In this document: one piece after another, positions 8,504 through 17,538 of the stretch
Layout: every line of letters starts with the position of its first letter
Position numbering within the stretch: position 1 is the stretch's first letter
From: Thermoplasmata archaeon
GTDB lineage: Archaea; Thermoplasmatota; Penumbrarchaeia; JAEHCK01
Length of the DNA: 38,578 nucleotides
NCBI GenBank assembly: GCA_020696345.1
Contig: JAEHCK010000031.1
Location: 1-38,578 of the forward strand
Direction: 5' to 3'
Translations under genes and position numbers: made by a program
Notes under the pieces: model-generated
Told to the model about the DNA's origin: nothing
The model's database searches: none
The model's input: the letters and a program-made list of their open reading frames with translations, nothing else

Positions 8504-9640
8504 ATGAATTTCCTGACATGCATTGAGTGTAATAATACATATCCGCTATCCGATCCAATCTGGCGTTGTTCGTGCGGCGGGCTGCTGGATATCGAGTTCG
8601 AGGCAGCTTTTCCCATTAAAAAAATTGCAGAACGTAAACCTACTATGTGGCGCTACCGCGAGGCCATACCGATCGTAGAGGATAAAAATATAATCACATT
8701 CGACGAGGGATTTACACCATTAATACCTGTTGCTTTCAACGAGAGATCGGTTCTGGTCAAGCAGGACCACGTATTTGCCTCCGGTTCATACAAGGACCGC
8801 GGCGCTACTGTGTTGATCAGCAAGATAAAAGAATTGGGCATTTCACATGTAATTGAGGATTCATCGGGTAATGCCGGTTGTGCAATTGCAATGTATTGTG
8901 CCAAGGCGAATATCACATGCGATATCTATGTGCCGGCGAAAACATCACCGGGTAAATTGGCCCAGATCGAGCATTATGGTGCAAATGTGGATCGGATCAT
9001 GGGGTCACGAGAAGATTGTGCAAAAGCTGCACTTTCGGCGGCAGCGGGCCATTATTATGCCAGCCATTCTTGGAACCCGTTCTTTTTCCACGGAACCAAG
9101 ACATTTGCATTTGAGATCTGCGAACAGTTGAACTGGGAAGCACCTGACACCGTGATCTTACCGGTGGGAAATGGTACATTGTTGTTGGGCGCCTATATTG
9201 GTTTTTCCGAACTGGTATTGGCCGGGGTTATCGAAAAGATCCCAAAGCTCATTGGTGTTCAATCAACAAATTGCGCACCATTGTACAAAACGATCAAGAG
9301 CGACCTACCAGAGGTTTCGAGGATCGATCCGAAACCTACCATTGCCGAAGGCATCGCAATCGCTGAACCTGTTAGAGGTAAACAAATAATCAAAGCGGTG
9401 AAAGAAAGTGGCGGGGACATTCTGGTTGTCAACGATTCAGAGATCCAGAACTCCCTATTGTCCATGGAGAAAAATGGATTCTACATCGAACCAACCTCGG
9501 CGGCAACTACTGCTGGTGTAAACAAATATTTAGAAAATAGAAATAGGAATGATGATGATGATGATGAGCTTATCGTTTCGGTGTTTACCGGTTCGGGATT
9601 GAAATATAAAAAAATGTTTCGCAAAAAGAATAATGATTGA
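8504..9640 (+). CDS. thrC: Threonine synthase
   Basis: A PLP enzyme of about 378 residues that converts O-phosphohomoserine to threonine. It opens with a zinc-ribbon-like segment (CIEC, then CSC), typical of archaeal and plant-type threonine synthases. SGSYKDRG carries the PLP lysine (about residue 97), and LPVGNGTLLLG is the phosphate-binding loop. EPTSAAT near the C-terminus and the length also fit. A run of Asp near 350 (repeated GAT codons) is an insertion in a surface loop. I prefer ATG at 8504, matching a leaderless promoter; an in-frame TTG at 8498 would add two residues. Cysteate or other PLP synthases of this fold are less likely alternatives. Confidence 0.85.
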   Translation: MNFLTCIECNNTYPLSDPIWRCSCGGLLDIEFEAAFPIKKIAERKPTMWRYREAIPIVEDKNIITFDEGFTPLIPVAFNERSVLVKQDHVFASGSYKDRGATVLISKIKELGISHVIEDSSGNAGCAIAMYCAKANITCDIYVPAKTSPGKLAQIEHYGANVDRIMGSREDCAKAALSAAAGHYYASHSWNPFFFHGTKTFAFEICEQLNWEAPDTVILPVGNGTLLLGAYIGFSELVLAGVIEKIPKLIGVQSTNCAPLYKTIKSDLPEVSRIDPKPTIAEGIAIAEPVRGKQIIKAVKESGGDILVVNDSEIQNSLLSMEKNGFYIEPTSAATTAGVNKYLENRNRNDDDDDELIVSVFTGSGLKYKKMFRKKNND

Positions 9641-9704
9641 CACATTTTTTTAAAGTCAAATTTGAAAAGTTAAATTTTAAAAGTTCCAATTACTTTTAAC
9701 TTTT

Positions 9705-9788
9705 AGCTGGGTAAGAATTCTTATCTCAATGTTATTTATTATAAGAATTCTTAGCTCAAGAATAATTTGTGCCAACAAATTGTTCGAG
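9705..9788. repeat. Multi-hairpin intergenic element (copy at 9.7 kb)
   Basis: TAAGAATTC (9712-9720) pairs with GAATTCTTA (9745-9753), and AATTTGT (9764-9770) pairs with ACAAATT (9775-9781). The order and the TTAGCTC box after the first hairpin match the elements at 1-275, but the stem bases differ while staying complementary. It lies between threonine synthase and glycerate kinase. Confidence 0.65.
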
Positions 9789-9903
9789 TTTAACTTTTCC
9801 TTTGGGTTTCCAACAGTCATCATAAAAAATATAAGTATTGGTATTATTCGGATTGTGAAGATAATGAAGTAGGAACTAATAATAATTGACAGAAGGAATC
9901 TAA

Positions 9904-11247
9904 TTGGTAGTAAAAAATTTTGAAGAACTTACAACAACTGAACCTAGACGCTTAGCATTATCGATAATCGATGCTGGAATTTTGGCTGTAATACCGCAAA
10001 CAGTTTTTCCCCCAAAGATCGAATATAAGATCTCCTCCAAGAGGTTAAGAATCTGCGGCGACCGTTATAATTTTTCACAAGGCCGGGTTTTCGTGGTTGG
10101 CGGTGGTAAAGCTGCCGGCCGTATGGCAGAGATCATTGAGAGTTTGATCCCGCCGCACGAGATCACGGCGGGTGTTGTGACTTGTAATTCAAGTGATTAT
10201 CGCCCGAATAAGATCCGGGTATATCCTGCGGGTCACCCACTACCCGATAAAAATGGAGTCCTCGGTGTACATGAAATGCTGGCCCTGAAAACCGAATATT
10301 CTATAAATGCAAATGACCTGGTGATCTGTCTACTCTCGGGCGGCGGGTCAGCCCAGATGCCATACCCGGTGGATGACATTACCCTGGAAGATAAACAAAC
10401 CACCACCAAGGTATTACAGCGTAGTGGTGCGGAGATACAAGAAATAAACATAGTCAGGAAACACTTGTCAAAGGTCAAAGGTGGCCAAATGGGCAAGTAT
10501 TTCGCACCGGCAACTGTGGTATCGATCATAATTTCCGATGTACTGGGCAATGACATTGGCTCCATCGGTTCGGGCCCCACAAGCCCGGATAGATCCACAT
10601 TCGAGGATGCATACGCAGTATTGGAGAAATACGATCTAACATCAAAGGTGCCTGAAAGTGTTAAGGATTATATCAAGAATAACCGCGGAAACAATGATCT
10701 GGAAACGCCAAAAACTTTGGATAACTGCCATAATTATATTATTGCAGATATACAAACAGCTTTGGATGGCATGGTATCAAAGGCAAACACCCTAGGCCTG
10801 AAACCACTTATCATTACATCTGCACAAAAGGGCGAGCCCCAAGAGGCTGCAGAGTTGAGAGCAAAGGAGATATTATCGGGTAAATATGCCGGATATGATG
10901 TATTGATCGTTGGTGGTGAAACCACACCCAGGCTGCCGCCGGATGTGGGTATGGGCGGAAGGAACCAGCATTTTGTAGCCACATCCATGTTGGCCATGGC
11001 AGGGTATCACAAGCCCTGGGCGCTTGCAAGTATCGAGACCGACGGTTCGGATTATCTGCCTGGCGTTGCAGGTGCGATCATCGACAATGGATCATTTGCA
11101 ATTGCATTCGATAAGGGGCTCGACGTACGATCATTTATCAACAGTTATGATTCATATAACCTGTTGAAAAGTATGGGTGATACGCTGGTGCAAACCGGTG
11201 ATACCGCCACAAATGTTGGTGATATAATTGTGTATATTTTACGTTGA
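9904..11247 (+). CDS. Glycerate 2-kinase (DUF4147 / MOFRL type)
   Basis: A 447-residue kinase that phosphorylates D-glycerate to 2-phosphoglycerate with ATP. Family motifs are in order: GGGKAAGRMA (66-75), LLSGGGSA (143-150), VRKHLSKVKGG (184-194), SDVLGNDIGSIGSGPTSPD, then the C-terminal MOFRL part with GGETT, MGGRNQ, ETDGSDY and TNVGD. Length matches archaeal members. The start is TTG at 9904 with an AAGGA site about eight bases upstream. Two genes later lies a D-glycerate dehydrogenase, so the pair would connect hydroxypyruvate or glyoxylate to glycolysis through glycerate. Confidence 0.92.
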   Translation: MVVKNFEELTTTEPRRLALSIIDAGILAVIPQTVFPPKIEYKISSKRLRICGDRYNFSQGRVFVVGGGKAAGRMAEIIESLIPPHEITAGVVTCNSSDYRPNKIRVYPAGHPLPDKNGVLGVHEMLALKTEYSINANDLVICLLSGGGSAQMPYPVDDITLEDKQTTTKVLQRSGAEIQEINIVRKHLSKVKGGQMGKYFAPATVVSIIISDVLGNDIGSIGSGPTSPDRSTFEDAYAVLEKYDLTSKVPESVKDYIKNNRGNNDLETPKTLDNCHNYIIADIQTALDGMVSKANTLGLKPLIITSAQKGEPQEAAELRAKEILSGKYAGYDVLIVGGETTPRLPPDVGMGGRNQHFVATSMLAMAGYHKPWALASIETDGSDYLPGVAGAIIDNGSFAIAFDKGLDVRSFINSYDSYNLLKSMGDTLVQTGDTATNVGDIIVYILR

Positions 11248-11314
11248 TATTTCTTAAATAATATATAAAATTGTGTAACATGGTTATTTAAGAAAGTAAT
11301 ACCATCCCCAGGTA

Positions 11315-11707
11315 ATGAATATGGAATTAGAACATGAATCGACTGATTATTGGAAAGAGATCGGTGTTTGGATAGTAATATACATCATTATTCTAACTGT
11401 CTTGTCAATTTTCGTGTTACCGTATTTTTTCCCGTTCGGGATGATCGCGTGGTTTCTTGTTTTTATTTTTGGTACTTACATGTTGATAATGTGGCATTAT
11501 GAGAATACCGCGTTCGTCTGTCCGAATTGTAATTATTTGTTTACCACAACATTGGCTAAACATACCTTCAGTCCGAATAAATTTACAGAAAAATACCTCA
11601 AATGCCCGAATTGTGACAAGCGCGTGTGGTGTAAAGGAGTATTGAAGAAGCCGGTGGAACATCTTATAGGAACAACATTACCGCAGAATAAAATGAAGAA
11701 AAAATAA
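11315..11707 (+). CDS. Small membrane protein with zinc-ribbon domain
   Basis: A 130-residue protein of unknown function. Two adjacent transmembrane segments (about 17-39 and 42-60) are followed by a cytoplasmic or external zinc-ribbon-like domain with FVCPNCNY and LKCPNCDK knuckles about 30 residues apart, and a Lys-rich tail. It sits between the glycerate kinase and dehydrogenase genes on the same strand with 67-base and 16-base gaps, so co-transcription with the dehydrogenase is likely. ATG at 11315 or 11321 could be the start. Confidence 0.7.
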   Translation: MNMELEHESTDYWKEIGVWIVIYIIILTVLSIFVLPYFFPFGMIAWFLVFIFGTYMLIMWHYENTAFVCPNCNYLFTTTLAKHTFSPNKFTEKYLKCPNCDKRVWCKGVLKKPVEHLIGTTLPQNKMKKK

Positions 11708-11723
11708 TATAAGGAGCGATCAA

Positions 11724-12707
11724 ATGACTAAACCGAAGGTTCTGGTGACCCGCGAGATCCCCGAGGAGGGGTTGGAGATCATCAATGAAAAGTGTACGGC
11801 CGAGGTCTGGCACGGTGAGTTACCTCTGAGCCGAAAGGAGTTATTAAAAAAAGTTTCTGGCATAGACGGGCTTTTATGCATGTTGAGCGAGACGATCGAT
11901 GAAGAATTAATGAATACCGCCGGGCCGCAATTGAAGGTTGTTAGTAACTATGCCGTGGGTTATGATAATATCAATATTCCTGCCGCCACTGCACGTGGTA
12001 TCGTCGTCTGCAATACGCCTGGGGTTCTAACCGAGACCACTGCCGATCTCGCGTTTTCGTTATTGATGTCCGCAGCACGTCGTGTAGTTGAAAGTGCGGA
12101 TCATGTCCGGGCCGGAAAATGGAAGACCTGGGAGCCGAAACTGTTGTTGGGTATGGATATACACCAGGCAACGCTGGGCATCATCGGTCTTGGCCGCATC
12201 GGTCGAGCGGTTGCGCGACGTGGACGCGGGTTCAACATGAAGGTTCTTTATTACGATCAAGATGTCAAGTACGAAAAGGCCGAGGAGGTGGGTGCGCTGG
12301 CCTGTGAGACGATGGATGAGTTGTTGAAAGTCTCGGACTTTGTCAGTCTTCATGTACCGCTCTCTGACGAAACACTGCACTTGATCGATGAAAATCGGCT
12401 CGAAAAGATGAAGAGCACTGCTATCCTGATCAACACATCACGCGGTCAGGTTGTTGATACCGATGCGTTATATAAGGCGCTGAAGACCGGTGAGATCGCG
12501 TATGCCGCCTTGGACGTGACCGACCCCGAGCCACTGCCGGCAAAACATAAACTGCTCAAGCTGCCGAACTGTCTGGTGGTGCCGCATATCGGCAGTGCAA
12601 CCGTGGCCACGCGCGAGTTAATGTCGATCATGGCTGCGGAGAGCTTGATGCTGGTGTTGAAGGATGAAGCGCCGCGATTTATTGTTAATCCGGAAGTACT
12701 CCAGTAG
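11724..12707 (+). CDS. D-glycerate dehydrogenase / glyoxylate-hydroxypyruvate reductase
   Basis: A 327-residue member of the D-isomer 2-hydroxyacid dehydrogenase family. It has the NAD(P)-binding loop GLGRIG (155-160) and the catalytic triad R240 (NTSRGQ), E269 (DPEP) and H288 (VPHIGSA). Overall layout (NTPGVLTETTADLAFSLLM) is that of archaeal glyoxylate reductase (GyaR) and glycerate dehydrogenase. AAGGAG lies before the ATG. Together with the upstream glycerate 2-kinase it would interconvert hydroxypyruvate, glycerate and 2-phosphoglycerate. Whether glyoxylate or hydroxypyruvate is preferred cannot be seen. Confidence 0.9.
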   Translation: MTKPKVLVTREIPEEGLEIINEKCTAEVWHGELPLSRKELLKKVSGIDGLLCMLSETIDEELMNTAGPQLKVVSNYAVGYDNINIPAATARGIVVCNTPGVLTETTADLAFSLLMSAARRVVESADHVRAGKWKTWEPKLLLGMDIHQATLGIIGLGRIGRAVARRGRGFNMKVLYYDQDVKYEKAEEVGALACETMDELLKVSDFVSLHVPLSDETLHLIDENRLEKMKSTAILINTSRGQVVDTDALYKALKTGEIAYAALDVTDPEPLPAKHKLLKLPNCLVVPHIGSATVATRELMSIMAAESLMLVLKDEAPRFIVNPEVLQ

Positions 12708-13194
12708 TGAAGAGTGCATGCTGATGGCAGTTAATAGCACTATACTTTGTTAGTTGAAAAATTTAATGAATTATGGATGGAGAATGGTGGATTAGGTGTG
12801 CTTCACAAAAATAAGAAAAATCATTGTTGGATTCTTATTTTTGTTCGAGGGGTAAAAATTCCGATAGAAATTTTTAGCTCGAGACAATTTTTGAATAAAA
12901 TTGATGAAACTTAGAATTCCTGCGAAAAATAACTTATTAATATCAGAATATTGTAAAATTGATTATAAATCGGTAATTACAATTTTATGGCAGAAAAACT
13001 TAGCAAATAAAATTTAAGGGGTAAGTTTTTCGGTTATCTTTAATAATATTTTATGATTTGATAATTTATTTCATAATTATATTTTTATCTTCCTAAAATT
13101 TGAGAAGAGATATAATAATAATAAATAACTTATTTCCTATTTCCTTTTAACAACCAGGGGAATAGAGTAAGAAGTTTAGATACAATTCTATTAA
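12708..13194. other. AT-rich intergenic region with multi-hairpin element
   Basis: No gene is seen in these 487 bases. ACAAAAATAAGAA (12805-12817) pairs perfectly with TTCTTATTTTTGT (12832-12844); TAAAAATT (12853-12860) pairs with AATTTTTA (12869-12876); and CAATTTT (12885-12891) pairs with AAAATTG (12897-12903). The first stem recurs at 25634-25675 and the others belong to the element family of 1-275. From about 12905 to 13194 the DNA is simple AT-rich sequence that runs straight into the middle of a surface-protein reading frame. Confidence 0.65.
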
Positions 13195-15249
13195 GCAAAC
13201 AAAGGTGAAGATCTGAACTACGATGGTTATCATGATTCTACCGAGGCCGACCCGCTCGATACGGATACTGACGATGATGGCCTGAAGGATTATTGTCTTT
13301 TCCTGGGAAAGCAATATGAAGGTCATCTCGATAGCGATTATGATGGGAAAATAGATGCTGTAGAGACTGATTCCGACAATGACGGATTATACGACGGGCT
13401 CGAATTGGGTATCTCAAATGCATGGTTGATCAGTGGCACAAATAGAAGTGCAGGTTTCTATGTAACCGATGAAAATCCAAATAGGTATCTCAATACCGAT
13501 CCAACGGACTCGGATTCGGATGACGACGGCATTTTAGATGGTGTCGAGGACGCCGATCATAACGGTGCGATCGACGGTGATCTTGATCGGGATTACGTAT
13601 GGGACTTTGATGAAACATGGTTCGAGACAAGCCCGCGGGATGATGATTCGGATGGCGATGGATTATTCGATGGTGATAACGGATCGTTACAGCAAGGCGA
13701 GTATGCCGAGGATACGGATAACGATGGCATCGTGGATTCGGATGAAACCGATCCGATCAAATTTGATTCGGATGGTGACGGAATAGGTGACGGCGAAGAG
13801 TTGATACCCGGAGAGGACGGGTATGTTTGCGATCCCACAAAACTTGACACGGACGGCGATGGTTTAACCGACGGCCAGGAGATCAAAGGGTGGTCGGTTG
13901 CGATTTATAAAGAGGCAACCGGCGAGATGATCGGCGACCCGTGGGATGTGACATCGGACCCGAATGATCAGGATACCGACAATGATCTTCTGGGCGATTA
14001 CGAAGAATTTCAACATTCATCAGATCCGAACAACACCGATACCGACGGTGACAGTATAGGTGATTATGCTGAATCTTGTTCAAGTAAAAATTCAATTACA
14101 GGTTTTGACGGCATCGCACCATCGTTAACGATCGATATCAATACGGTTAAGAAAAGTTTTGGTAGATATCATATGCGTATCACGATCTGGTCCTCGGATA
14201 TGGCCGGGATCGACAAGGTGCGTATCTGTGTGCGCGGGATCAAATCCAAAACATGGCAGATGTATGGTGAGTCCTCCGGAGAAAAGACATTATCGTTCCA
14301 GAAGGATTGGGGTCGCGACCTGGGTGATGGTTACAAAATATTAGCCCAAACTTGGGATGTTAATGGTAATTTTGGTGAAGCGAAGAAAGAGGTGCCGGGG
14401 ATAACGAAGAGAATTGTAGATTTTGTAATGGAGATAGTTGAGGTAATCAAGGAAGCGGTAAAAGCGTTAGTCAATTTGTTCATCGATTGGATCTGGAAGG
14501 CGATACAGGCGATGATGGATGTTGTACTCAAGCCGATTAAGGATATGATTAATAATTATGTGAGGGGGGTCGGAGACGCCTTAGTTAAAAGTGCCGCCGA
14601 TGGAAACTCAGATAGAGTTGGTAAAGCATTATTTGGATCATTTTACAATATTTTGAAAGGAATATCTAATATTTTTAAGGCAGTTTTCAATATAGTTGAA
14701 CCATTTCTTGATTCGGTTTCAGGTTTATTAAAAGATGCCCAAAATTTTATGACAGACAGAATATCTGGAGCATTTTTATCTGGAAAAAAAGGTGGTGACG
14801 ATAGTGTTAAAAATAAAGCTTCAAAAGATTTAAATAGGGACTATGGTGGCATATATGATTTAGCAATAATTCTCACTGGATTAGGTACTGCCGAAATAGT
14901 TGCTCAATATATTGCTGCATTACGGGCAATCTTTGTTAGTGTTGTTTATTTGGCTGGTGTTAATATAGGGGCTGCGGTAATTTTAACTTTATTAGGCGTG
15001 TTATTATATCATTTTGGCCAAACTTATGCAAAAAATGATGAGTCTAAAATTGCAATAGCTTTATCTAGTATTGGATTAATGGTTTGTGGACTCGTAATGG
15101 CAGCATATTTTGTATTTACAAACCCAAATCCATTAAATATTATTATTGGAGGAGTTATTTCAGCATTAAATATTGCTGGAATTTATTTTGTAAGAGAATA
15201 CATATTAGAATTAAATGCAAAAGAAGAAGAAAAAGAAAAAAAGTCTTAA
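13195..15249 (+). pseudogene. 5'-truncated surface protein with thrombospondin-type-3 calcium repeats and C-terminal membrane segments
   Basis: The reading frame is open from 13195 (after TAA at 13192) and already encodes aspartate-rich DxDxDG calcium-binding repeats, but there is no start codon, signal peptide or ribosome site in that part; the first usable codon is TTG at 13405, inside a repeat. About ten repeats run to 14090 (for example TDSDNDGLYDG, DTDGDGLTDGQE). A short beta-rich segment, amphipathic helices (14400-14560), and then three or four hydrophobic segments (14850-15200) with a charged tail follow. Composition shifts near 14560 from mixed to AT-rich. It appears to be the downstream part of a larger exported protein that lost its beginning, or a silent cassette. 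Expression from TTG 13405 (614 aa) cannot be excluded. Confidence 0.65.
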
Positions 15250-15302
15250 AATGAAAATGAATAGATAATTTGAAATGACATTATTATTATTATTGTGATA
15301 AA

Positions 15303-15806
15303 ATGAAAAATTTATTATTATATGTAAGTATTGGTTCTATTATCCAAAAAATACAATGGCAAAAAAATAATCTTTTTGTTAAATATATTTTTCTTACAAA
15401 TTTAATCTTAATAATTACATGCATTTTAGCTGAACGATTATTCTATTCCATATTTATTGAATATGTATCACATGAAAGAATTATGAATGATTATATTTAT
15501 TTAATTGTTGGATATGCAATCTTAATTGTTCTTGTAAATTTAACAATAATTTATTATGCACCTATTAAGATTGGATTGAATGATGACGAGATAATTTTAA
15601 AAATGGTTATTAATAAAGAAAAGATAATTAAATTCAAAAATATTAAAAATATTGATAAAATGTTTTATAGAAAAAATTCAGAAATTAAAATTTGGTGCAT
15701 CCAATTAAATAATGAAAATAGGATTAATATTAGTTTTATTGATAAAAATCTAATAACTGAAATTATTAAAAATTTTAAGATTTATAAGAATAAAGCTAGT
15801 CAATAA
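15303..15806 (+). CDS. AT-rich two-helix membrane protein of unknown function
   Basis: A 167-residue protein with two transmembrane segments (about 26-50 and 64-86) and a C-terminal soluble part rich in Lys, Asn and Ile. The soluble part (IILKMVINKEKIIKFKNIKNI) vaguely resembles bacterial PH-like domains; this is weak. Codon use is strongly AT-rich, like the end of the preceding surface gene and unlike the housekeeping genes, so both may have arrived together. No clear Shine-Dalgarno site is seen; an ATTGTGATAA stretch precedes the ATG. I do not recognise the family. Confidence 0.6.
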   Translation: MKNLLLYVSIGSIIQKIQWQKNNLFVKYIFLTNLILIITCILAERLFYSIFIEYVSHERIMNDYIYLIVGYAILIVLVNLTIIYYAPIKIGLNDDEIILKMVINKEKIIKFKNIKNIDKMFYRKNSEIKIWCIQLNNENRINISFIDKNLITEIIKNFKIYKNKASQ

Positions 15807-15838
15807 TAATCAAACCCCAGCGACCGTTTCTTCGTTTC

Positions 15839-15955
15839 GTGCCCAACAAAGCTTGTAGATGCTTGCGGGTGAAGGTCCTGTCATGGTAACACCAGAAAGC
15901 CCATGTAGTTAACACCTAGTATTGGAAGTGATTCCAATGTTGAATTGGTGTGTTA
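15839..15955 (+). mobile_element. Possible 5' fragment of a group II intron
   Basis: GTGCCC at 15839 begins a structured GC-richer stretch within AT-rich DNA: GCGGGTGAAGGTCCTGTC (15864-15881) resembles the domain I region found soon after the 5' end of bacterial-type group II introns. AACACC/GGTGTGTT and ATTGGAA/TTCCAAT form a hairpin at 15910-15954. No domain V is seen downstream, so it would be a decayed remnant. The identification rests on remembered resemblance and is tentative. Confidence 0.35.
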
Positions 15956-16057
15956 TTCTCATAAATATTAAACTATTCTATTTTTTAGTAACATCTAACA
16001 AAACTTATATATCGTACTTACAACATATACTTACATAATGAATGATATTTATCCTGC

Positions 16058-16306
16058 ATGGAAAAATGTCCACTCATCCCAACATTATCTGCTACAAGAG
16101 AACTATTAAAACTGAATATGGATCTATATGATGTCTTAAAAATCCTAGAGAAAGGATTTGATTGTACGGAATCGAAACGGAAATCAGGCGTAATCGAACG
16201 ATGCGTAAAAAAGAAAAATAAAATTTTCAAAGTTGTAATTGTAAAAGATGAATGGCGTTGGAGTGGTGAAAAGATTTGGACAATAACACATGTGGGGGTA
16301 TTATGA
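16058..16306 (+). CDS. DUF4258-like putative toxin
   Basis: An 82-residue basic protein. FKVVIVKDEW followed by WTITHVG resembles the C-terminal beta strands of DUF4258-type RNase-like toxins, and SKRKSGVIERCVKKK gives a strongly basic middle. The usual N-terminal His is not obvious. Its stop overlaps the start of the next gene by four bases (ATGA at 16303), which is typical of toxin-antitoxin pairs. A TATA-like ACTTATATATC lies near 16003-16013, and a TACTTAC direct repeat (near 16015 and 16029) could be an operator. The family call is moderate; a role in growth inhibition is inferred. Confidence 0.6.
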   Translation: MEKCPLIPTLSATRELLKLNMDLYDVLKILEKGFDCTESKRKSGVIERCVKKKNKIFKVVIVKDEWRWSGEKIWTITHVGVL

Positions 16307-16626
16307 TGAAAAGTAATGATGAGTTAAAATGTGTAAAATGCGGTAAATGGGCAAAACCAAATACGATCAGATTAGAAGGATTCAAGGTTCGGGGTTGGAA
16401 ATGCCAAAAATGTGGCGAGACCTACCTACATCCAGGGGATGCCAATAGAGTACTAGCATTTAACAAATTGAAAAACGAAGTGATCAAATCTAAATTAAGT
16501 TATAGTGGTAATTCTTTAATTGTGAGGATCCCTAAGAATATCGTTAATGCCCTGGGGCTGAAAAAAGGTGAAAGTATCAAGCTAGCTCTCGAAGGGCCAA
16601 ATAAAATTACAGTCACTATTTCATGA
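16303..16626 (+). CDS. Zinc-ribbon plus AbrB-fold protein, putative antitoxin
   Basis: A 107-residue protein. The N-terminal half has a zinc ribbon (CVKCGKWA near residue 10, then WKCQKCGETYL near 33). The C-terminal half is a SpoVT/AbrB-type swapped-hairpin domain (SLIVRIPKNIVNALGLKKGESIKL), a DNA-binding fold common in antitoxins. The start ATG overlaps the upstream toxin stop by four bases. The arrangement parallels MqsR/MqsA-like pairs, with an AbrB domain in place of the HTH of MqsA. It probably neutralises the upstream protein and represses its own operon. Confidence 0.75.
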   Translation: MMKSNDELKCVKCGKWAKPNTIRLEGFKVRGWKCQKCGETYLHPGDANRVLAFNKLKNEVIKSKLSYSGNSLIVRIPKNIVNALGLKKGESIKLALEGPNKITVTIS

Positions 16627-16808
16627 TCAAGACCTATTCCATAAAAAATGGGAGTATAACATTGCAGTAATTGGTATGGATAAATATTATTCCAGCTTCC
16701 CTGCATTCTTCGTTGCGCCATTCGCATTAAGCTACGAAGAGGAACTCCTGGAAGGCGTGATATCGGCCGGAAATGATAACAAGCTCAGAGATTTCAAATG
16801 TAGGGTAT

Positions 16809-16914
16809 GGCGAAATCGCCGACCCCGAAGGGGGAGGAAATCCCGTAGGGCAATGGCGAAGCCATTGGTGTGCCGAAGGCACCTGTTTTGATAAAACTTT
16901 TTCTAAAAAGTTTT
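16809..16914. repeat. String of consecutive small perfect hairpins
   Basis: At least five hairpins sit end to end: GGCGA/TCGCC (16809-16820), CCCC-GAA-GGGG (16823-16833), CCC-GTA-GGG (16842-16850), CAATGGC-GAA-GCCATTG (16851-16867), GTGCC-GAA-GGCAC (16870-16882); a longer AAAACTTTTT/AAAAAGTTTT hairpin ends it (16893-16914). The recurring GAA triloop is notable. The block lies in the gap between two toxin-antitoxin pairs. The final T-rich hairpin could act as a terminator. Confidence 0.75.
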
Positions 16915-16957
16915 AGGTGAATATGAGCGACTTGTCAAGGGTGCTGGGTAAAAAATA

Positions 16958-17098
16958 TCAATCAGGAATAATATATTCCCTCAACTTCATATAACGCTGA
17001 AATATATCCTCTGGCAACTCTTTCACATCAATAACGATCACTTCGACACCTGTTTGTTTATATAGGGGTTTCAGACATTCATGAAAAAGAGATATTTG
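16958..17098 (-). pseudogene. Short gene remnant of unknown family
   Basis: A 46-residue frame without a start codon reads like real protein: FHECLKPLYKQTGVEVIVID, then KELPEDIFQRYMKLREY, ending in a TGA. The stretch upstream of it holds a stop, and no ribosome site exists. It looks like the C-terminal end of a lost gene; a nucleotidyltransferase-like protein is one weak possibility. The gap 16627-17145 otherwise holds only the hairpin string. Confidence 0.35.
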
Positions 17099-17145
17099 CT
17101 AATAGTTATGGGTTTTCTTTCCATTTTATTTCTTATCAATATCTT

Positions 17146-17538
17146 TCACTCCGAAACACGCATAATATTATCCACTTTGTCAAAATCGGAATCAAATGAA
17201 ACAATAGCTTGTATTGATAATTTATTCATATAATGGATAGTTAAAGAATCCGCTAATGATAATTTACCGTTGTATTTTAAATATATTGATTCAGCGTTAT
17301 CAATATCTTCTTCAGTTGGATAAAGTATCTTACAATTATCTTTGAAATATTGATATAAAATATGTCCTTCCTTACCACCTTTTCGTTTACCGATCACAGT
17401 TAATACTTCTGAAATTATCAGATCAGTTACATTTTTTTTTTCTTTACCAATATAATCTTTTAGATTTACTGCATTTTTATGCCATTTATCTCTTTGATCT
17501 ATTAAACCAATGAAATATGACGAATCTACCATGATCAT
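17146..17538 (-). CDS. vapC: VapC-type PIN-domain ribonuclease toxin
   Basis: A 130-residue PIN-domain protein. The four acidic residues that bind the catalytic metal are in place: D5 (MVDSSYF), E44 (IISEVL), D97 (SLADSLT) and D116/D118 (SFDSDFD). Such toxins cut tRNA or rRNA. The upstream AbrB-type antitoxin gene ends directly before its ATG (TAA then ATG), so they are translationally linked. ATG at 17532 is an alternative start two codons later. Confidence 0.88.
   Translation of the reverse strand: MIMVDSSYFIGLIDQRDKWHKNAVNLKDYIGKEKKNVTDLIISEVLTVIGKRKGGKEGHILYQYFKDNCKILYPTEEDIDNAESIYLKYNGKLSLADSLTIHYMNKLSIQAIVSFDSDFDKVDNIMRVSE

Noticed and set aside
8355-8558. Minus-strand ORF of 67 residues across the heptamer array
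   Set aside because: It encodes a periodic low-complexity tail produced by the 7-bp repeat and overlaps the promoter and start of threonine synthase.
16038-16103. Alternative small ORF starting at ATG 16038
   Set aside because: It ends after about 22 codons in another frame; the ATG at 16058 gives the toxin-like protein overlapping its partner.
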